Positions 1-12,519 of a DNA stretch of 64,000 nucleotides are shown here, one piece after another (within the stretch, counting starts at the first letter, position 1; each line of letters opens with the position of its first letter). The stretch spans positions 124,001 through 188,000 of the forward strand of contig JALMLS010000376.1 in assembly GCA_038496445.1 (NCBI GenBank). The letters are read 5' to 3'. Under the pieces are notes generated by a model. It had not been told where the DNA came from and did no database searches. It worked only from the letters and a program-made list of their open reading frames with translations. Source of the stretch: Trichosphaerium sp. ATCC 40318 (taxonomy: Eukaryota > Discosea > Flabellinia > Trichosidae). Both the position numbers and the translations under genes were made by a program.

Positions 1-881
1 TTTACCTCGAAATATCGATAGCAGTCTGTATGAAAGCCCAAAGGTAGTCCAATACTTGCACTCTATATAACTTTGTTACTACAAACAAAGAGGCTTCAAC
101 TTACATGTGATGCCGTTGATAGCTCTTGTACAAGCCCAATACATAGCTCAATACCAATCGTTTTCTGTTGATAACATTAATAAATGTAACATTATCTTGC
201 TAGTACCAATGCAATAGATTCATTTGCTACTAGCTCTTCAATTTTCTTCACCACAAGCTGTTGTTAAAGAGGTTAATCACAAGATTTTACAATGACAAAA
301 CGCACTTGTTTAGTAGGTGACATTGGTTTGTTCTCCTCCTGTAGCCACCCTCTTTTGGCTAGTATTACAATCACGTGTATTGCTTTTGCGCGAACGTAAT
401 GTGTGCTAATATATTTGTTACTTTGGTTGAGCACTAGATAGTGTTGTTCGGACCACTTTTTGTTGATGGCAAATTCTAGAACGAAATTTTGCAGCTGTGC
501 TATTTCGTTTTTGTTTGTGGTTAGCCATTGACGCAGAGACGCTTCCTCTAGAGTGGAAAGAGCCACGAATTGGAGTGTTGGCAAGTCGCAAGCTTCTGGA
601 TTTTAAATGGTCAGATTGATTTAGTTGACTAAAAAGATTATATCGGCGTACCTAAGATGTAACGGCTTACTGGTATGGCGTATTGAGACTGTTTAAACGA
701 GAGTATAACCTAAAATGGTTTTAAAACCGCTGAGTGTCACTTCTTACCTCCTCTGCTTCCTTCGAGTGCGTTTGCTACGCTATGTCAGATGTTGTAACAA
801 AATTTATACAGTTTAACGCACGCTGAATGCGCCACACGCTTTAGTTAGCGTTGGTAATACATTATCAATGATTGCTTGCAT
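1..881 (-). CDS. XPO4: Exportin-4 (partial; N-terminal part only)
   Basis: Importin-beta family nuclear export receptor. In animals XPO4 carries cargoes such as eIF5A out of the nucleus. The 3' part of the gene lies before base 1. Spliced reading from ATG 881-879 begins MQAIIDNVLPTLTKACGAF. It continues through QTHSKEAEE, VILSFKQSQYAIPVSRYILE, then SLRQWLTTNKNEI and AKRGWL, and reaches IGIELCIGLVQELS and IGLPLGFHTDCYRYF. These blocks follow human XPO4 in order (LSFRKS..FAVCKHILE, VREWILLEKGSIESL, VKRGWLDK, SSIGLSMEFHGNCKRVF). Introns of about 35-55 nt use donors GTGCGT, GTAAGA, GTACGC, GTGCGT, GTACTA and GTAAGT. The start sits 106 bp from the oppositely oriented CLASRP gene. The family call is strong; exon borders are by eye. 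Confidence 0.85.
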
Positions 882-987
882 CGAGTTGATGTGTTTCTAT
901 TATAACTTAACGAAAAATGCCAATTGTACATTAAGTACTGAACAAAATGAACCTGTAACGCAACAGCTTGCTAGACATTCACCAACA
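882..987. promoter_or_regulatory. Short divergent promoter between XPO4 and CLASRP
   Basis: Only 106 bp separate the two deduced start codons, so both promoters and 5'UTRs must fit here or overlap exon 1. I see no clear TATA box. The function is inferred from gene geometry only. Confidence 0.4.
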
Positions 988-3694
988 ATGTGGAAGGCAT
1001 GCCGAAAACAAGAGAAGGACATTCGTGGGTTAATGAAAGACTTTCGTCGCAGGGCTGAACGCAAGAAGGAGCTACAGCGTGAAAAAGTACAACACAGTGT
1101 ATTACTTTACATATTTACAACATCTCAGCACAAGGACCCTCTACAAGCCCTACGTATAGCAGGTACGGCTATGACTATAACGTCAAACAGAAAAATGCAC
1201 AATAAAGAAGAAAGCGCCCAGAATTTGTACGTCAGTTAACAAATTATGAAATTTGTAACGATATCGTTAAGAATGGCTTGGAATGGAAATCAAGACATCC
1301 AAATAGACAGGTAACTACCATGACGTTTTTTATTTTCGCTGACACATTGCAGATTTGACGTTCGCGCTCTGACAGATTACATACCAGCGCCACGGTACGC
1401 AATCTGAGTTTCTTTTTGAAAAAAAATCCAATTGATCAAATTACAGGCCACATGCCATCCAAAGCCTCACTGAAGAAGAGCAACGCATAGAAAGCGAAGC
1501 CAACTATGAGCGCTATAGAAATATCATTGAAAATCTCAAAAATAAAAGTACAAGTCGCAAATTTCCAATAACTGTTCGTTGTCTAACGTCACCTCTTAGG
1601 GAACGAAGATGAAGCTCTGGGCAAAGCATCAATACGAATGCTTGATATTGATCAGTCAGCAACTTATCGAGATATTCAGAAACAAAAGCACTTTAACACA
1701 GCCAAGCAAGCGTATGATCAAGATAGAGATTAGCTTTTTTATTTCACTAACAACTTTTTGCAGGCACCAAGCAAAACATAAAAAACCAGCTGGTGAGGGC
1801 GCATACAGTGCAGTAGGTTTTTCTTATGATAAAGAAGAACCTGAAAATTCAGAACCTCGGGAATCAGTTCCTCCACCGCCACCACCTCCACCTGAGGTAA
1901 CATCCATTTGAACTCGATAATTTTTTGACACTCTGATAGGAAAAACCTCCTCCACCTCCAGTTGAAGTGGAAGACGAATATGATCGTGACGTAGAAAAAT
2001 TAGAACCGATAAAAGAGGTAGAAAGTGAGCGTGAAACATGGTTAAACAAAATTGGTCGCGAGTTTGGTATTTATGACTATTGTCGTCTTGTACGCATGGA
2101 AAATAGAGATTTGAGAAGGTTATCACGTAAAAGAGAAAAACAAAAAATACTCTCAAAGGTGAGCACGTGATTGTTTATAATATTTCTCCTAACGGAAGTT
2201 ATAGACGCGAATATCACGTCGCCAAAGGCGTAGGCTTAGGGAACTCGAAAAGCGTAAGGTGGGCATCATACCTGGGTCTGACCTTAGCGCTGTCGAAGAC
2301 TTGAAAAGGAAAAGAGATAAAGAATTTTCCAATCTGAGAAACAAGTACCTCCTGACTTTTTTGGATTCTGTGTGGTAAATAAATAACCTTACTGTAGGTT
2401 TCACGACCTTTCTGACTCTGATTCTGACGGACGCAAGCAAAGGCGGTACTATGACGATGATTCTTGGAGCTCCAGTGACTCTCCTCGCCGAGGTAGATCT
2501 CCTGGTGGCGATATGGACACAGAGGATGCTTATGCTATGGCTAACAGGCTGGATGATGACGAAAAGTAAAGAGATTCAATTTTTTGCTAGGCCATTGTTT
2601 TTAATGTACTGCTAGATTCAAAGAGTTGATGCGTAAACAAAAAGAAAAGATGCAAAAGAGTCGTAGTGCAAAGGAAACAGCAAAGGCTGCTGCTAAGGCT
2701 CGTGCTGAATCAATGGATGAAAAGATGGAACGATTAGTTAGTAAACAACTCAATAGAAGCAGTACGATACAAATCAATTACAACTTGTATGCTCACATAT
2801 TTGATAGTCAAAGAAGATAGAAAAGTTACCAAAAAACGTCGCGAAAAGAAAGACGCTGAAGAACGCCAAAAAAGAGAAGAGTTGAAAAAGATACAAATGA
2901 AATATGGTACAGATTGGCCTTCTAGATCGAGATCGAGGTACAGTCATTATACTGCTGCTATGTCTAACTCAAAAATAGCTCTCCTATGTGGCGTAGTCGT
3001 AGTCGTAGTCGCAGTCCTAGACGTGGACGTAGCCCACGTGAGTATAAGGCAAATTGTATTAGATCTAACATTTTTGTTAAAGGACGCAAAAGGCGAAGGA
3101 GTTCATCTCGTTCATCCAGCAGTAGACCCAAAAAGCGACGCAGTAGCTATAGAAGATCTCGTAGTAGCTCACTAAGAAGGAGTACCTCGCGAGAGAGAAG
3201 CAGGAGTGATAGCAGGCGTAGAAGCCGAACTAAGAGGAGCAGAAGTAGAAGTAGAAGCTACGATGGAAGTAGAAGCCGAAGACGCTCTAGGTACATGATT
3301 ACTACGTAATGTCAACGTTAACGTTTATTTAGAAGTTATAGTCGCTCACGAAGCAGCGATCGCTACCGCAAAAAGCGGGGTAGAAGGTTGTGAAATACCA
3401 TGACATCGCATTCAAAAAAACTTTTTAAGTACACGAGTATTAATACCTCTTAGTTCAAGTAGAAGCGATTCCAGGCGCAGGTCAAGTGATAGGAGGTCGC
3501 GTGATAGAAGCAGATCGCATGATAGAGGCGTGAAACGTGCACGTCCTTCTTCAGCAACCAAGAGACCAAAAGCCAAAAAGGCAAAAAAATCTCGTTCTCA
3601 AAAGATTGATGATCTTCTTTCTGCTCTGGAAAACAAGCAAGCTGTGTCGAAGAACAAGAAGAAGCAAGCCTTAAAGAAGAAGCTAGGCTTGTAG
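988..3694 (+). CDS. CLASRP: CLASRP/SWAP-like SR splicing protein
   Basis: Homologue of CLK4-associating serine/arginine-rich protein, a nuclear alternative-splicing regulator. The N-terminal SWAP (DRY_EERY) region is clear: MWKACRKQEKDIRGLMKDF, then KDPLQALRIAG, FDVRALTDYIPAP and NYERYRNI match human MWHEARKHERKLRGMM, KDPAQFLQVHGRA, FDVRAHLDYIPPY and NYERYRGL. A polyproline run, an EFGIYDYCRLVR block and a charged helix follow. A long Arg/Ser-rich tail (about 2,990-3,560) carries RSRSRSRS-type dipeptides, and a Lys-rich C-terminus ends ...KKKLGL. At least ten short introns are needed. In-frame codons upstream of 988 (from 868) are open, but the conserved family start is the MWK at 988. The RS-rich order differs slightly from the human protein. 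Confidence 0.85.
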
Positions 3695-3991
3695 ACCTTA
3701 AAAAAAGGCGTAAAAGTAAGGAGTCTTTGCAATACACTTTGAAGTATCGCGCATGCCAAAATTGGCAATCTGACCAAAAACATAATTTTTTTTTACAAAT
3801 AACTCACGTGTATTAGGTAGAAACAGGGTAAAATGTACGTTAATATATGAATAAAAGGGTTATTCGTAAACAATAGAGTAGTTTGTATACAGAAAGTTTT
3901 AGTACTTTTCAAAAAACGTTACCACGTTTGCTACGAAGCTGTCTATTTACATTTTTTGTACATTGGTTGCTCAAACGGGTTGCTGGTGAGG

Positions 3992-4376
3992 TTAGTTTAC
4001 AGGTTTTAAACCAAAAGCTGTAGCGTTATTCCTGCCTTCCATTTCATTTAATTTCACTGCGTTTACGCGTACGGAGTCCTCGGTTTGTTTTTTAGTTGTG
4101 ATTATACGTTTTTGATCTAAAACGCAATATTAGCGGTTATTGTGCACTTATTGTAGCGGTACCATCTCTTATGACATCCTTTGCAAGACTAGTGTCTACT
4201 TTCACAAAAAATCCGCCCAAACATAGCCACGATTTCTCTTTCTTCGATTTGAGAAGTACACTGAGACCTTCTCTATTTTGATTAAGCTTTCTGTCAAGAT
4301 CTACAATCTCTCGCTTTTCTGTCATGACTTTCTCAGCCAAACGCTCCATATCTTCTAGTGCTTGCCTGTGCTGCAT
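3992..4376 (-). CDS. PDRG1: PDRG1-like prefoldin-fold protein
   Basis: Homologue of p53 and DNA-damage regulated protein 1, a beta-type prefoldin-like subunit of the R2TP/URI prefoldin-like complex. Exon 1 carries AEKVMTEKREIVDLDRKLNQ followed by NREGL, close to human AEEVLADKRQIVDLDTKRNQNREGL, and a GGFFVKV strand like human GNMFIKM. A 31-nt intron (donor GTGCAC, acceptor TTTTAG) joins a second exon containing VKLNEMEGRNNATAFGLKP, the family tail ([20 protein letters not shown]). Total is about 120 residues, normal for the family. It lies tail-to-tail with CLASRP and head-to-head with Pol5 (110 bp between starts). Confidence 0.85.
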
Positions 4377-4486
4377 CTTGGTTGGTATGTAAAAACTACT
4401 ACCTTTCTACGAGAAAATAACGCAGAGATAGGTTCTAAGAACCACTTGAGAATAAGCGTAACAGTAACTCAGAAAGCCTGCCAATA

Positions 4487-7400
4487 ATGTCCACGCAAGC
4501 TGCGCGCTCACGCGCTAATTTTTTGAGGAACGCTGCGGAGAGCAACGAAGAGTATGATTTTACATTTGTTTAACCACCAACGTATTTAGGGACCCCAAGC
4601 GCATGTTTATGGAAGTTTTTTGGCAGCTTGCTTCGTTTGAAGAGAAAAAACGCAGAGAAGCTGTAATAACTCTTATGAAGCTTATTGATAGTGCCAAAGA
4701 TAAAAAAGAGAAGAGTAGCTTGCTTCAGTACAGTCTGAGGCGTTTGATACGCGGTACAACTAAATATTCGTTTCCACGCGTAATTTCGGTCAGGTTTGGC
4801 GTCACACAGAGATGCTGCGCGAGTTGGCTTCAGTATGGCATTAACACAAGTATGAACTTTAGTTTCAGTTTAAAACACTCTTTTCTTTCCACTGGCAACG
4901 CGTTTAGCACCATCAAGCGTAGTTTCGCAAATTTTTATCAAAATTCTCATGCCAACCTAATCCAAGCGTTTTATTAATTAATTTGCTGAAAAGCCTCCAA
5001 TGACCTTTAATAAATAATAATAGGTTTGTCGTGTATTTGACGTAAGTATACAATCTGTCACAGAACAACTCTATGAATCCCTACTTTCACTTGAAAACAG
5101 AAGTTACGAAATAGGTAAGCTCTTGTTTGACAGAAAAAACAAGAAAACAGCATCGTGTCAAAGCCATTTTTTGTTGACATTTTTTTTTTCTTTGTTAGGT
5201 TTCATCTTTGGTATAATGTCCCTCATACGCTCTGGTGCCTTTCAAAAGTATTTTGATGAAGGTCCAACGAATGCATCAAGATTTTTACAATACATGCTCG
5301 TACAAAAGGTTGTGAGACTTCTCGTTAAAGTATCACGTGGTGCTTGGGAGGATTTAGGTGTTCAAACAATTATTCAACTATTTGGCACAGTTCCAAAGGA
5401 TTTACTGAGTGACTGCGAAGAACCTATTCTTCACGTCCTCAAATTCAAGAAAGCACGTCACATGATGCCAAAGATCCAGCTGGCTCTCTTTGTATATGCC
5501 ACCTTCGGTGTACGTACAAACTTTCTTTGAACGTTAACCTATGTTGACAATTATCTAGCAAAACGTTCTACCAACTTACCTACAAGATCCACCAATAACC
5601 TCTAAATTCCTCGCACAACTCGAAAAGATGAACAAGGAGTGGCTTCCTTCGTACGTGTTTTATTGACATAATTAAAAAAATTGCAAGGCCACCTTTAATG
5701 TTACTAATTATAGCGTACCTCAACAATGCCAGTTGCACCCTGTACTACCATACTGCCTTGGCTTAATCGGCACCAATCCTGAAATGGTAGGCGATATCGG
5801 ATCTTACATATCTGGTACGTCCTTAAAGTTAAAAATGTCACTGGAGTTTAGTAATACTAATTGAAACTTTCTTTAGACTGCATTACCGGAGACACTGTAT
5901 ACAGAACTGATGCTTTGAAACTCGTCACAATGTTAGCTCAGTCAATGGAACTATCTCGTCTATCTACTGTGCTCACCAACCACTTCTTATACGTCATGAC
6001 ACAAATGTTACTCGGAGGACAGGATATCCCTGAAGTAGCAAAACAACCATACAAGAACTTGGTGCGTTTTATTTGTTTGTTGCTCAACCAAACTGACATT
6101 TCACAAGCTCTCAATCCTTAAAAAGAGAGCTGTATCCGTAGATGATAAGAGCAGTGTACTATGTTGTATTGTCGGACCAACAACTGTAGTTGGTAACATG
6201 CATGTACTTGCACATCGATTACAATGGGACATCACACAAGATTTGCTAAAAAACAAAGAAGCTGTTCGTAATTGCGTAAACAGATTCATTGAGGCATTCG
6301 AAGATCCTAAGCGTAAGCACTTGTCATTTATATACTTGACGTATTAACGACAAATCCTTGCTTTAGAATACCTCCCAGGGTTAAAAAGAAGAGCTGAAAC
6401 TATCGTGTTTAGATTACATATTGTATATTTGTTTTATAAGTTTCTTATGATGGACTCTATCGAAGATAGCATTAAGACCACTGTTGGTCAATTTTTAGTA
6501 TTTAATGCATACTACGAATGGGGACCAGAAACCGAAGAAGCTGGAGAGAAGGATAAAGCTCTCTTATCTGTACGCTTTTGTTTTTTGCATTTTTGAAAAA
6601 AATTTTGTTTATCGCACGTGGGCGAAGCTTTCAAGTCTAATGTTAATTACTAGTGGGAACCAAAGAAGATTGAACCTAAACTTGATGTTAAAGTATCAGA
6701 TGCTTGTTATAGATACTTGTTATCTCTTAATTCACCTTCTAATCAAGACTCTATTGGAAACAAGTTCCTTATTTCACAAATGGATTTCTTAGTTTCACTT
6801 TTCGGTGCTGATTCTGTTTGGTATGACATTGATGATGAAGAGGTTGGTGTTGTAAAACAAGCCTTAGCAGAATTGAAAAAACTCCATAACAAGGTACGTC
6901 TTTTGTATGTCTTTCTTTACATGTAGTTTAACGTTGATGTTAAGATGCGTAAACTTGAGAATAAGGAAGACAAGAAGAGCGTAAATAATCATAAATTTTT
7001 GACACAGCAATACAAACTCCTCAGTTATGGTATCTTACATGCACACTCACAAGGAGAGATATCTCAAGTCCTATCAGTACGTTTATTTGCTAGATATATG
7101 TGTTATACCATTATCATACTGACGTTCCAAAAAGGGTGTTTTGAAGGGTCTAGAAGACTTACGAGCATCCCAAAAAGGCGAAAAATGTGAGTGTATTTTT
7201 TGTTGTAGTTTCTTTTTTACTATTACTTACTCTTTTCAATAGACTATCCAACCCCAGCGTTTGTTGATGTTCTATTGGCTTTCTTGTACGTTGAAGATAA
7301 GAACACAAGGAAGATTGTACAAAACTTATTGAAGGTAACACAATCAAACAATTTGCTATATACCTCCCTAACGAATACTGTAGAGACTCACTTTAGATGC

Positions 7401-9253
7401 ACCATGTCTTGAGTTGTTAAGCGATGTATGCTATACTAATTTAATTTTACGTGACACTAACCTCGTTTAGGCTATTGAAGGCAAAGCTAGAGTTGAAAAA
7501 ATGGACAGAGAAGCACAGAAACTTAAAGCAAAAGGAGCAAGTGAAGAAGGTGATGAAATGATGGAAGATGCAAAGAAAAACGATGACAATGAAGACAGTG
7601 ATGATAGCGACGATAGTGACGACAGCGATGATAGTGATGATGATAGTGATAGCGATGATGATGATGATGATGAGGAAGACAGCGACGGTATGGACGTTGA
7701 CGACGAACCACTTAAAAAACCAAAATGGCCAGCTCCTGGTGAGACAGCTGTTGAATCAGAAGAGGACTTGGATTTCACGTACGATGATTACTTTGTTGAA
7801 TTGTTTTGTTTACTAACTGGTAATAGTGGTATTGACTTACCAGACTTAAATGATGATGAAATGGAAGCTTTTGATGAGAAGATTGCTGAAGTTCTTTCTC
7901 TTCAATTAGCTCACAACAACAAACAGAAAAATACAAGTACGAAAATAAAAGTCTAACATTTTCTTCTTTTTTTTGAGCTGATTGCTCGGTGCGTTGAATA
8001 TTAATACGTATTTTTAGATGAAGAAAAGAAGGCTATCTTATTCAGATCTTCGATACTGGAGATTTTTGAGCATATCAAGCGATACAATTTTGAAGAAAAT
8101 CCTTTGATTATTACAACTGTTTACAGTAGACTTTTAATAACTTTGATCAATTTACCACCTCCTTGTACGTTTACTGTCTATTTTTTTGGAATTATTACAA
8201 GCTTATAATTAATGTAGCCGCTGCACATCAAAAACGATTACACAATAAGATTACAAAGACGTTAACATTTAGACCAAAGTACGTATTTTACTTTCCTGCT
8301 TTTTTCTTGTTTTTTTTTTAAAAGCTCTACTGACGTCTCCATTACAAAGGGGTATTCCAAAGTTTGATGAGTTAGATAGAGAAAAATTAGAAGATGTTAT
8401 TGCACAGTACTTATTCTATTTGACAACTTCAAAAGTACAACAAAAGAAGCTTGGACGACTGATAGCACACACTCTACGATTTTTATTGTCAGTTGCAAAA
8501 GGTAAGGGTTTTTTTTGAAGAGTGTAAATAATGTCTTTTGGGTTGGTTTTTAAGTTGATATCTGATCGCCTCTTGTAGCAAATGGTATGCCTGATTTAGT
8601 TCCTGAAATCATTACTGTATTGTTTAAGAAGCCAGTAAACAAGATTAAATTTAGAGGAGGTCTCTCACAGTTGATACAAGTACGTAATACGGTCATTGAA
8701 AAAAAAACTAAGGCTAATGCCACCAACTAGGAAATTCCTGAAGTTTCAAGCGATTGTGCTGACTTGATTCTGGAACAACTAACCTCACAAATGGAAGCTT
8801 TAAAACCAAAAGATTTTGGAAACATATGGGTTTGGCAACTGCTTAAAACTCTAGCTGAATCAAAAAGATACAAAGATCTCTTCAGCTGGAATAAATTTGC
8901 ACCTCGTTTTGCTAAGTTAGTAGCTGAACAACCCCGCCCAGTAATAATCCGTGGTGTACGAGCTGTTATCAAGCGAAGCTTACAGCGCCATTCTCAAGCA
9001 AAGGCACGTGATTTTCTTATTTTCTTTCGTCAGAATTTTTTTGGTTTATTTTTAGCATGTGAACCTAACTCGATTTTTTTAGGTACAACGCGCATGGAAT
9101 TCCAAATCACTTATTCAAAAAATGCGTGAACAATCAAAGGGAAAGAAAAATAAGGACCTTGATTCTCTTGAGAGATTACTTCAACCACAAAATAAGAATA
9201 ACAATACGCCTAAAAATAAAAACAAGAAAAAGAAGTCTTCTAACAAAAAATAA
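4487..9253 (+). CDS. POL5: DNA polymerase V / MYBBP1A-like nucleolar protein
   Basis: Family of yeast Pol5 and animal MYBBP1A, nucleolar proteins acting in rDNA transcription and ribosome synthesis despite the polymerase name. Exon 1 starts MSTQAARSRANFLRNA. Exon 2 has MFMEVFWQLASFEEKKRREA and YSLRRLIRG. Splicing over a 40-nt intron gives GLASHRDAARVGFSMALTQ, the family signature (YTLKRLVRGLASSREAARLGFA). Alpha-helical HEAT-like sequence follows. A highly acidic Asp/Ser tract (about 7,570-7,700) precedes LKKPKWPAPGE, and the Lys/Asn-rich basic tail ends KKKSSNKK. There are about 18 exons. Both acidic tract and basic tail are typical of the family. Confidence 0.85.
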
Positions 9254-9426
9254 AGACAACAAACAACATCAAATAAATAAACTCAATCCAAGTTTTTTTT
9301 GTAAAAACAACAGCATCTGTTTCTTGTTTGTTTTACCCTATAAGTCCATGCCGACTTTCAGTTTTTCCAGTTTTTTCTTCTCTAAATATCTGCACTTGTA
9401 GAGTTTGCAATGAGTTTATTAGTGAG

Positions 9427-11176
9427 TTACATGAAAAGTGCTAGACAAACAAGCATGAAAACAAGTGCAATGCTCATTTGAATTCCAGGTGATGGAACTG
9501 TATCAGAAGGAGATACTGGTGCAGATGTTGTAGCAACCGGCGCAACAGTACTTGGAGGAGGGGTTGAGGTTACGCATTCAGCGTAAATCTCTATGGCAAC
9601 AGCTCCTGTGTTTCCACCTGTAATACAAACATTTAAAAAACACTCCTTGACATCAAAAAATGTTCTGGTTTTTCGAAAACAAGATGATTACCTGTACTTT
9701 CTTCAACTTCAAATCTTAACTTGGAAGTAGTCACAGGCGCAGCTAGCTTGAATGTGTACAATTTCAAAGCATCTGGGGTGTCAAAAAGACCAAGCGAAGT
9801 GCCATCATTTAGCAAACGAAATTTTGTTGTAAGTGCAGAGTTTACCATAGTACGTGTCCAATAACCAACTAAAAAACATTAAAAAAATAAGAGGAACAAC
9901 ATATAAAAAAAAATTAAAGAGAAAGAAAAGTGTACTGTGAGTTATCGTTTCTTCCTTTGCTAATGTGATTTCAATCCATGCATTGTTTCCATCGCCATTA
10001 GAGGACCACTGTGTATTAGATTTTCCATCGATAGCATTGTTACCTCCAAAAGAACTAATGCAAACAATAAACAATCAAGCTACCAACGAACAAAAATTTT
10101 AAAGAGATCTATGTTACCTAGTCAATGATCCCATTGCCCAATTAGAGCTAACAGAAACAGATGCTCCTTTAGATAGTAAAGCCATATTCTCTCCAATACA
10201 ATCTTCAGATGGTGCTACAGCATCAGAAACATTTGTTTTGATGGTTGACATCAAAAACGACTTTTGAGGAGCCAACACTTCACCGCCTATTACCAACCTT
10301 AGCAGAAGCCTACAATGATTTTTTAAGGTATTGTACTTTTAGTCAACATGAGCAAGTTAATCTCATATTCAGTGTCAGGAGAAAGACCAATTAAAAGCAT
10401 CTTATGAGTAGTAACCAACTCAGTACCGCCATTTCTTGTATTCGAGATGTACTAGTAGAAATCAAAATTAATATTAATATCACGTGATTTCAAAACAAAC
10501 ATCCAGGGACTGTACCTCTGTTGCATTTGCTTTACGATAAGCAAGTGAGTACAACTGTTCTTCTTGGTCAACAAATGTAAGTTCAATTGATGTTGCTGTT
10601 GTTGTAACATCCATTGAGTCAGGTCCAAGAGGGCTCTGTGATGGTGTAATAACACTCTCAACAGCATTAGTTGCATCAAGCTCCATAAGACCAACATTGG
10701 TTGAAGGTGTAGCGGTAGCAACAAATGGTGACACGTTGATTACTTCATGGGTTGTAGGATCAAAGAACGTCATAGAAATGACATATTTATTGCCTGAGAC
10801 CCAGTTCTATTACGTTTTAAACCTTGTACACATTTGTGATAATAAACGTGCGTACGGAGAAATACAATTGCCTGAATGTAGCTGGGAGAGTCATATCTGT
10901 ATAAAGAAGCTCGGCAAAGGTTGCCTTGAAACTAGTTACGGGTTTGTAAGTTAAATGTTTGATTACCTGTCCTTCTGGTTTGATATTCATACCACAGAGC
11001 ATTGGACGCGTTGTGGTAACTTCTAAAGACCAATTTGTGCCATTGTAACGAAGACCATTTGATTCCTAAACAAAACGCTTAGTACGCCACTGGTAGCCAT
11101 CAAAACGCACAATAATCGCAGAATACGACACTTCGATCAAAAGCGCTACTATTGCTAATACACAAATAATCTTCAT
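9427..11176 (-). CDS. Secreted/GPI-type surface protein with discoidin-like domain
   Basis: The start MKIICVLAIVALLIEVSYS is a clear signal peptide. After a 45-nt intron comes a beta-rich ectodomain with NGTNWSLEVTTTRPMLCGM and KYVISMTFFDPTTHEV. A fibronectin-III-like stretch (LIGLSPDTEYEINLL) follows. Next is a discoidin/F5-8C-like module: ALLSKGASVSVSSNWA, then NAIDGKSNTQWSSNGDGN and AWIEITLAKEETIT, with KLRFEVEESTG near its end. A Thr/Pro/Ser-rich stalk leads to a C-terminal hydrophobic helix (ALVFMLVCLALFM) at the stop, the pattern of a GPI-anchoring signal or terminal anchor. Substrate unknown; discoidin-like domains generally bind glycans or lipids. It converges on Pol5 with a 173-bp gap. 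Confidence 0.7.
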
Positions 11177-11390
11177 TGTAGGAGTGCGGTTAAACCTGTG
11201 CAATAACGAAAATGCTTTCCGATCACAATAAAACAATTGACTACCAAATCCGTAAAATGGGTTACGCATTTGTTGATCAAACATTCCAAGTCAAACAATA
11301 CACAAGTACACAAAAGGCATTCTAAATTACAACTTATTGTTTTATTAATACAAGAAAAACTAAAATACAACCCGAGTTTGACACTCATAT

Positions 11391-11762
11391 TTATGCTTGT
11401 CTCCTAGGCTGATCATACAAGTTACCATTGTATGGTTCAAAACCTTCGTTAACCTTCGTCTTGTTCTCGTCTGATCCATAAACAAACTTTACTACAGTCG
11501 TCTCCATACGCTTCTCAATACCGAGTTTGAAGTCATCACAAACTTTCATTTTTTTCCGTGCGTGTATGAGCTCTGGCTCCATGTCATCAATGACTTGTTG
11601 AAGCCTTTGATTTTCTTGTGTTAGACGTTGATTACTTGATGTAAGTGTTCCAAGAGTCTCGTTCAAGGCTTGGTTTTTGTTTTGCTCCAATTTAAGTTGT
11701 CGTTTTAAATTTGCTATTTCTTGCTTTTGATTATTAGATACTGTATTTGACGCTTGTACCAT
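11391..11762 (-). CDS. Coiled-coil protein, unknown function (5' end uncertain)
   Basis: I do not recognise this gene. The visible exon encodes about 123 residues with strong heptads: IANLKRQLKLEQNKNQALNE, then LGTLTSSNQRLTQENQRLQQ. A basic segment (ARKKMKV) and a tail ending DQPRRQA follow. The open frame enters from upstream in sequence reading EAANRMVQ, so an earlier exon is likely between 11,763 and about 11,975; I could not place it. The coiled coil resembles the one in the RING gene at 12,520-13,296 in style, but no RING is present. Confidence 0.5.
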   Translation of the reverse strand: MVQASNTVSNNQKQEIANLKRQLKLEQNKNQALNETLGTLTSSNQRLTQENQRLQQVIDDMEPELIHARKKMKVCDDFKLGIEKRMETTVVKFVYGSDENKTKVNEGFEPYNGNLYDQPRRQA

Positions 11763-12134
11763 ACGATTCGCCGCTTCCTATTATTACTGTTAGACAGTAA
11801 GACAACACTGCTGGAGGTAGATTTGAATTTTTTGGCTTGTGCTAAGTTTAAAAGAAATAAAACAATGTCGGAGTAAAAGAACTGTTTGATACAGCAAAAA
11901 AGCAGGTATTCTTGACACGGCCACACAAAAGTGAGGCATCTACTGTTGAGTAGCGCTATTGTAAGCCACAAGTCCCCTTTCCACGCGTGGGCAAAGCGGC
12001 GTGCTTGGTCTCGTAAGAGTAACTTGATGTGCTTACAATTTAACCCAGTAAACCCAGTGGCTCAGGTATTGGCGCTCATACACGTTCCATTGCGAACAAG
12101 AAAGGATCGTACGGTTGTTAACCCAACCACCCAA

Positions 12135-12308
12135 TCAATTAACGGTTCGTGTATTCACACCAACGGCCTCAAGCTTAGCGCGTATAGAATCGCTATAGTT
12201 ACTATAACGTGCCTGATATTTTGTAAAATTCGTAGCGAACTCAAAATCCCTCATGAACCTTTGTGCGCGCTTTATTTCATCAGAAACGTTAATTTCATTT
12301 CTTGCCAT
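12135..12308 (-). CDS. Small hypothetical protein
   Basis: A single-exon frame starting MARNEINVSDEIKRAQRF encodes about 57 residues, predicted mostly helical, ending GVNTRTVN. The frame is open 17 codons further upstream, with another Met near 12,359. No family is recognised. It sits between two minus-strand coiled-coil genes. Its amphipathic, uninterrupted composition suggests it is coding, but it could be an exon of a larger gene. Confidence 0.4.
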   Translation of the reverse strand: MARNEINVSDEIKRAQRFMRDFEFATNFTKYQARYSNYSDSIRAKLEAVGVNTRTVN

Positions 12309-12519
12309 CGTTTTGCGCGCCAAAAATTTTGAATTTGTTGAATTTGGTTCAAATAGCATCTGGCTTAGTTTTTATGTTTAAGGAGCATACTGGCGACCAA
12401 TTCAACGCCAAATAACGAATACTACTGTCGCACGAACTACTGCTGGCCCAATATGCATTGGAATCCGCTAGTTTTAGTACAACAGAAAAGATTGTCGCAA
12501 GTAAGTCGCAACCACATTG

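Noticed and set aside
7467-7778. Minus-strand Ser-rich reading frame and an overlapping His-rich frame
   Set aside because: They are the reverse of the Asp/Ser-rich acidic tract of the Pol5 gene; low-complexity shadows.
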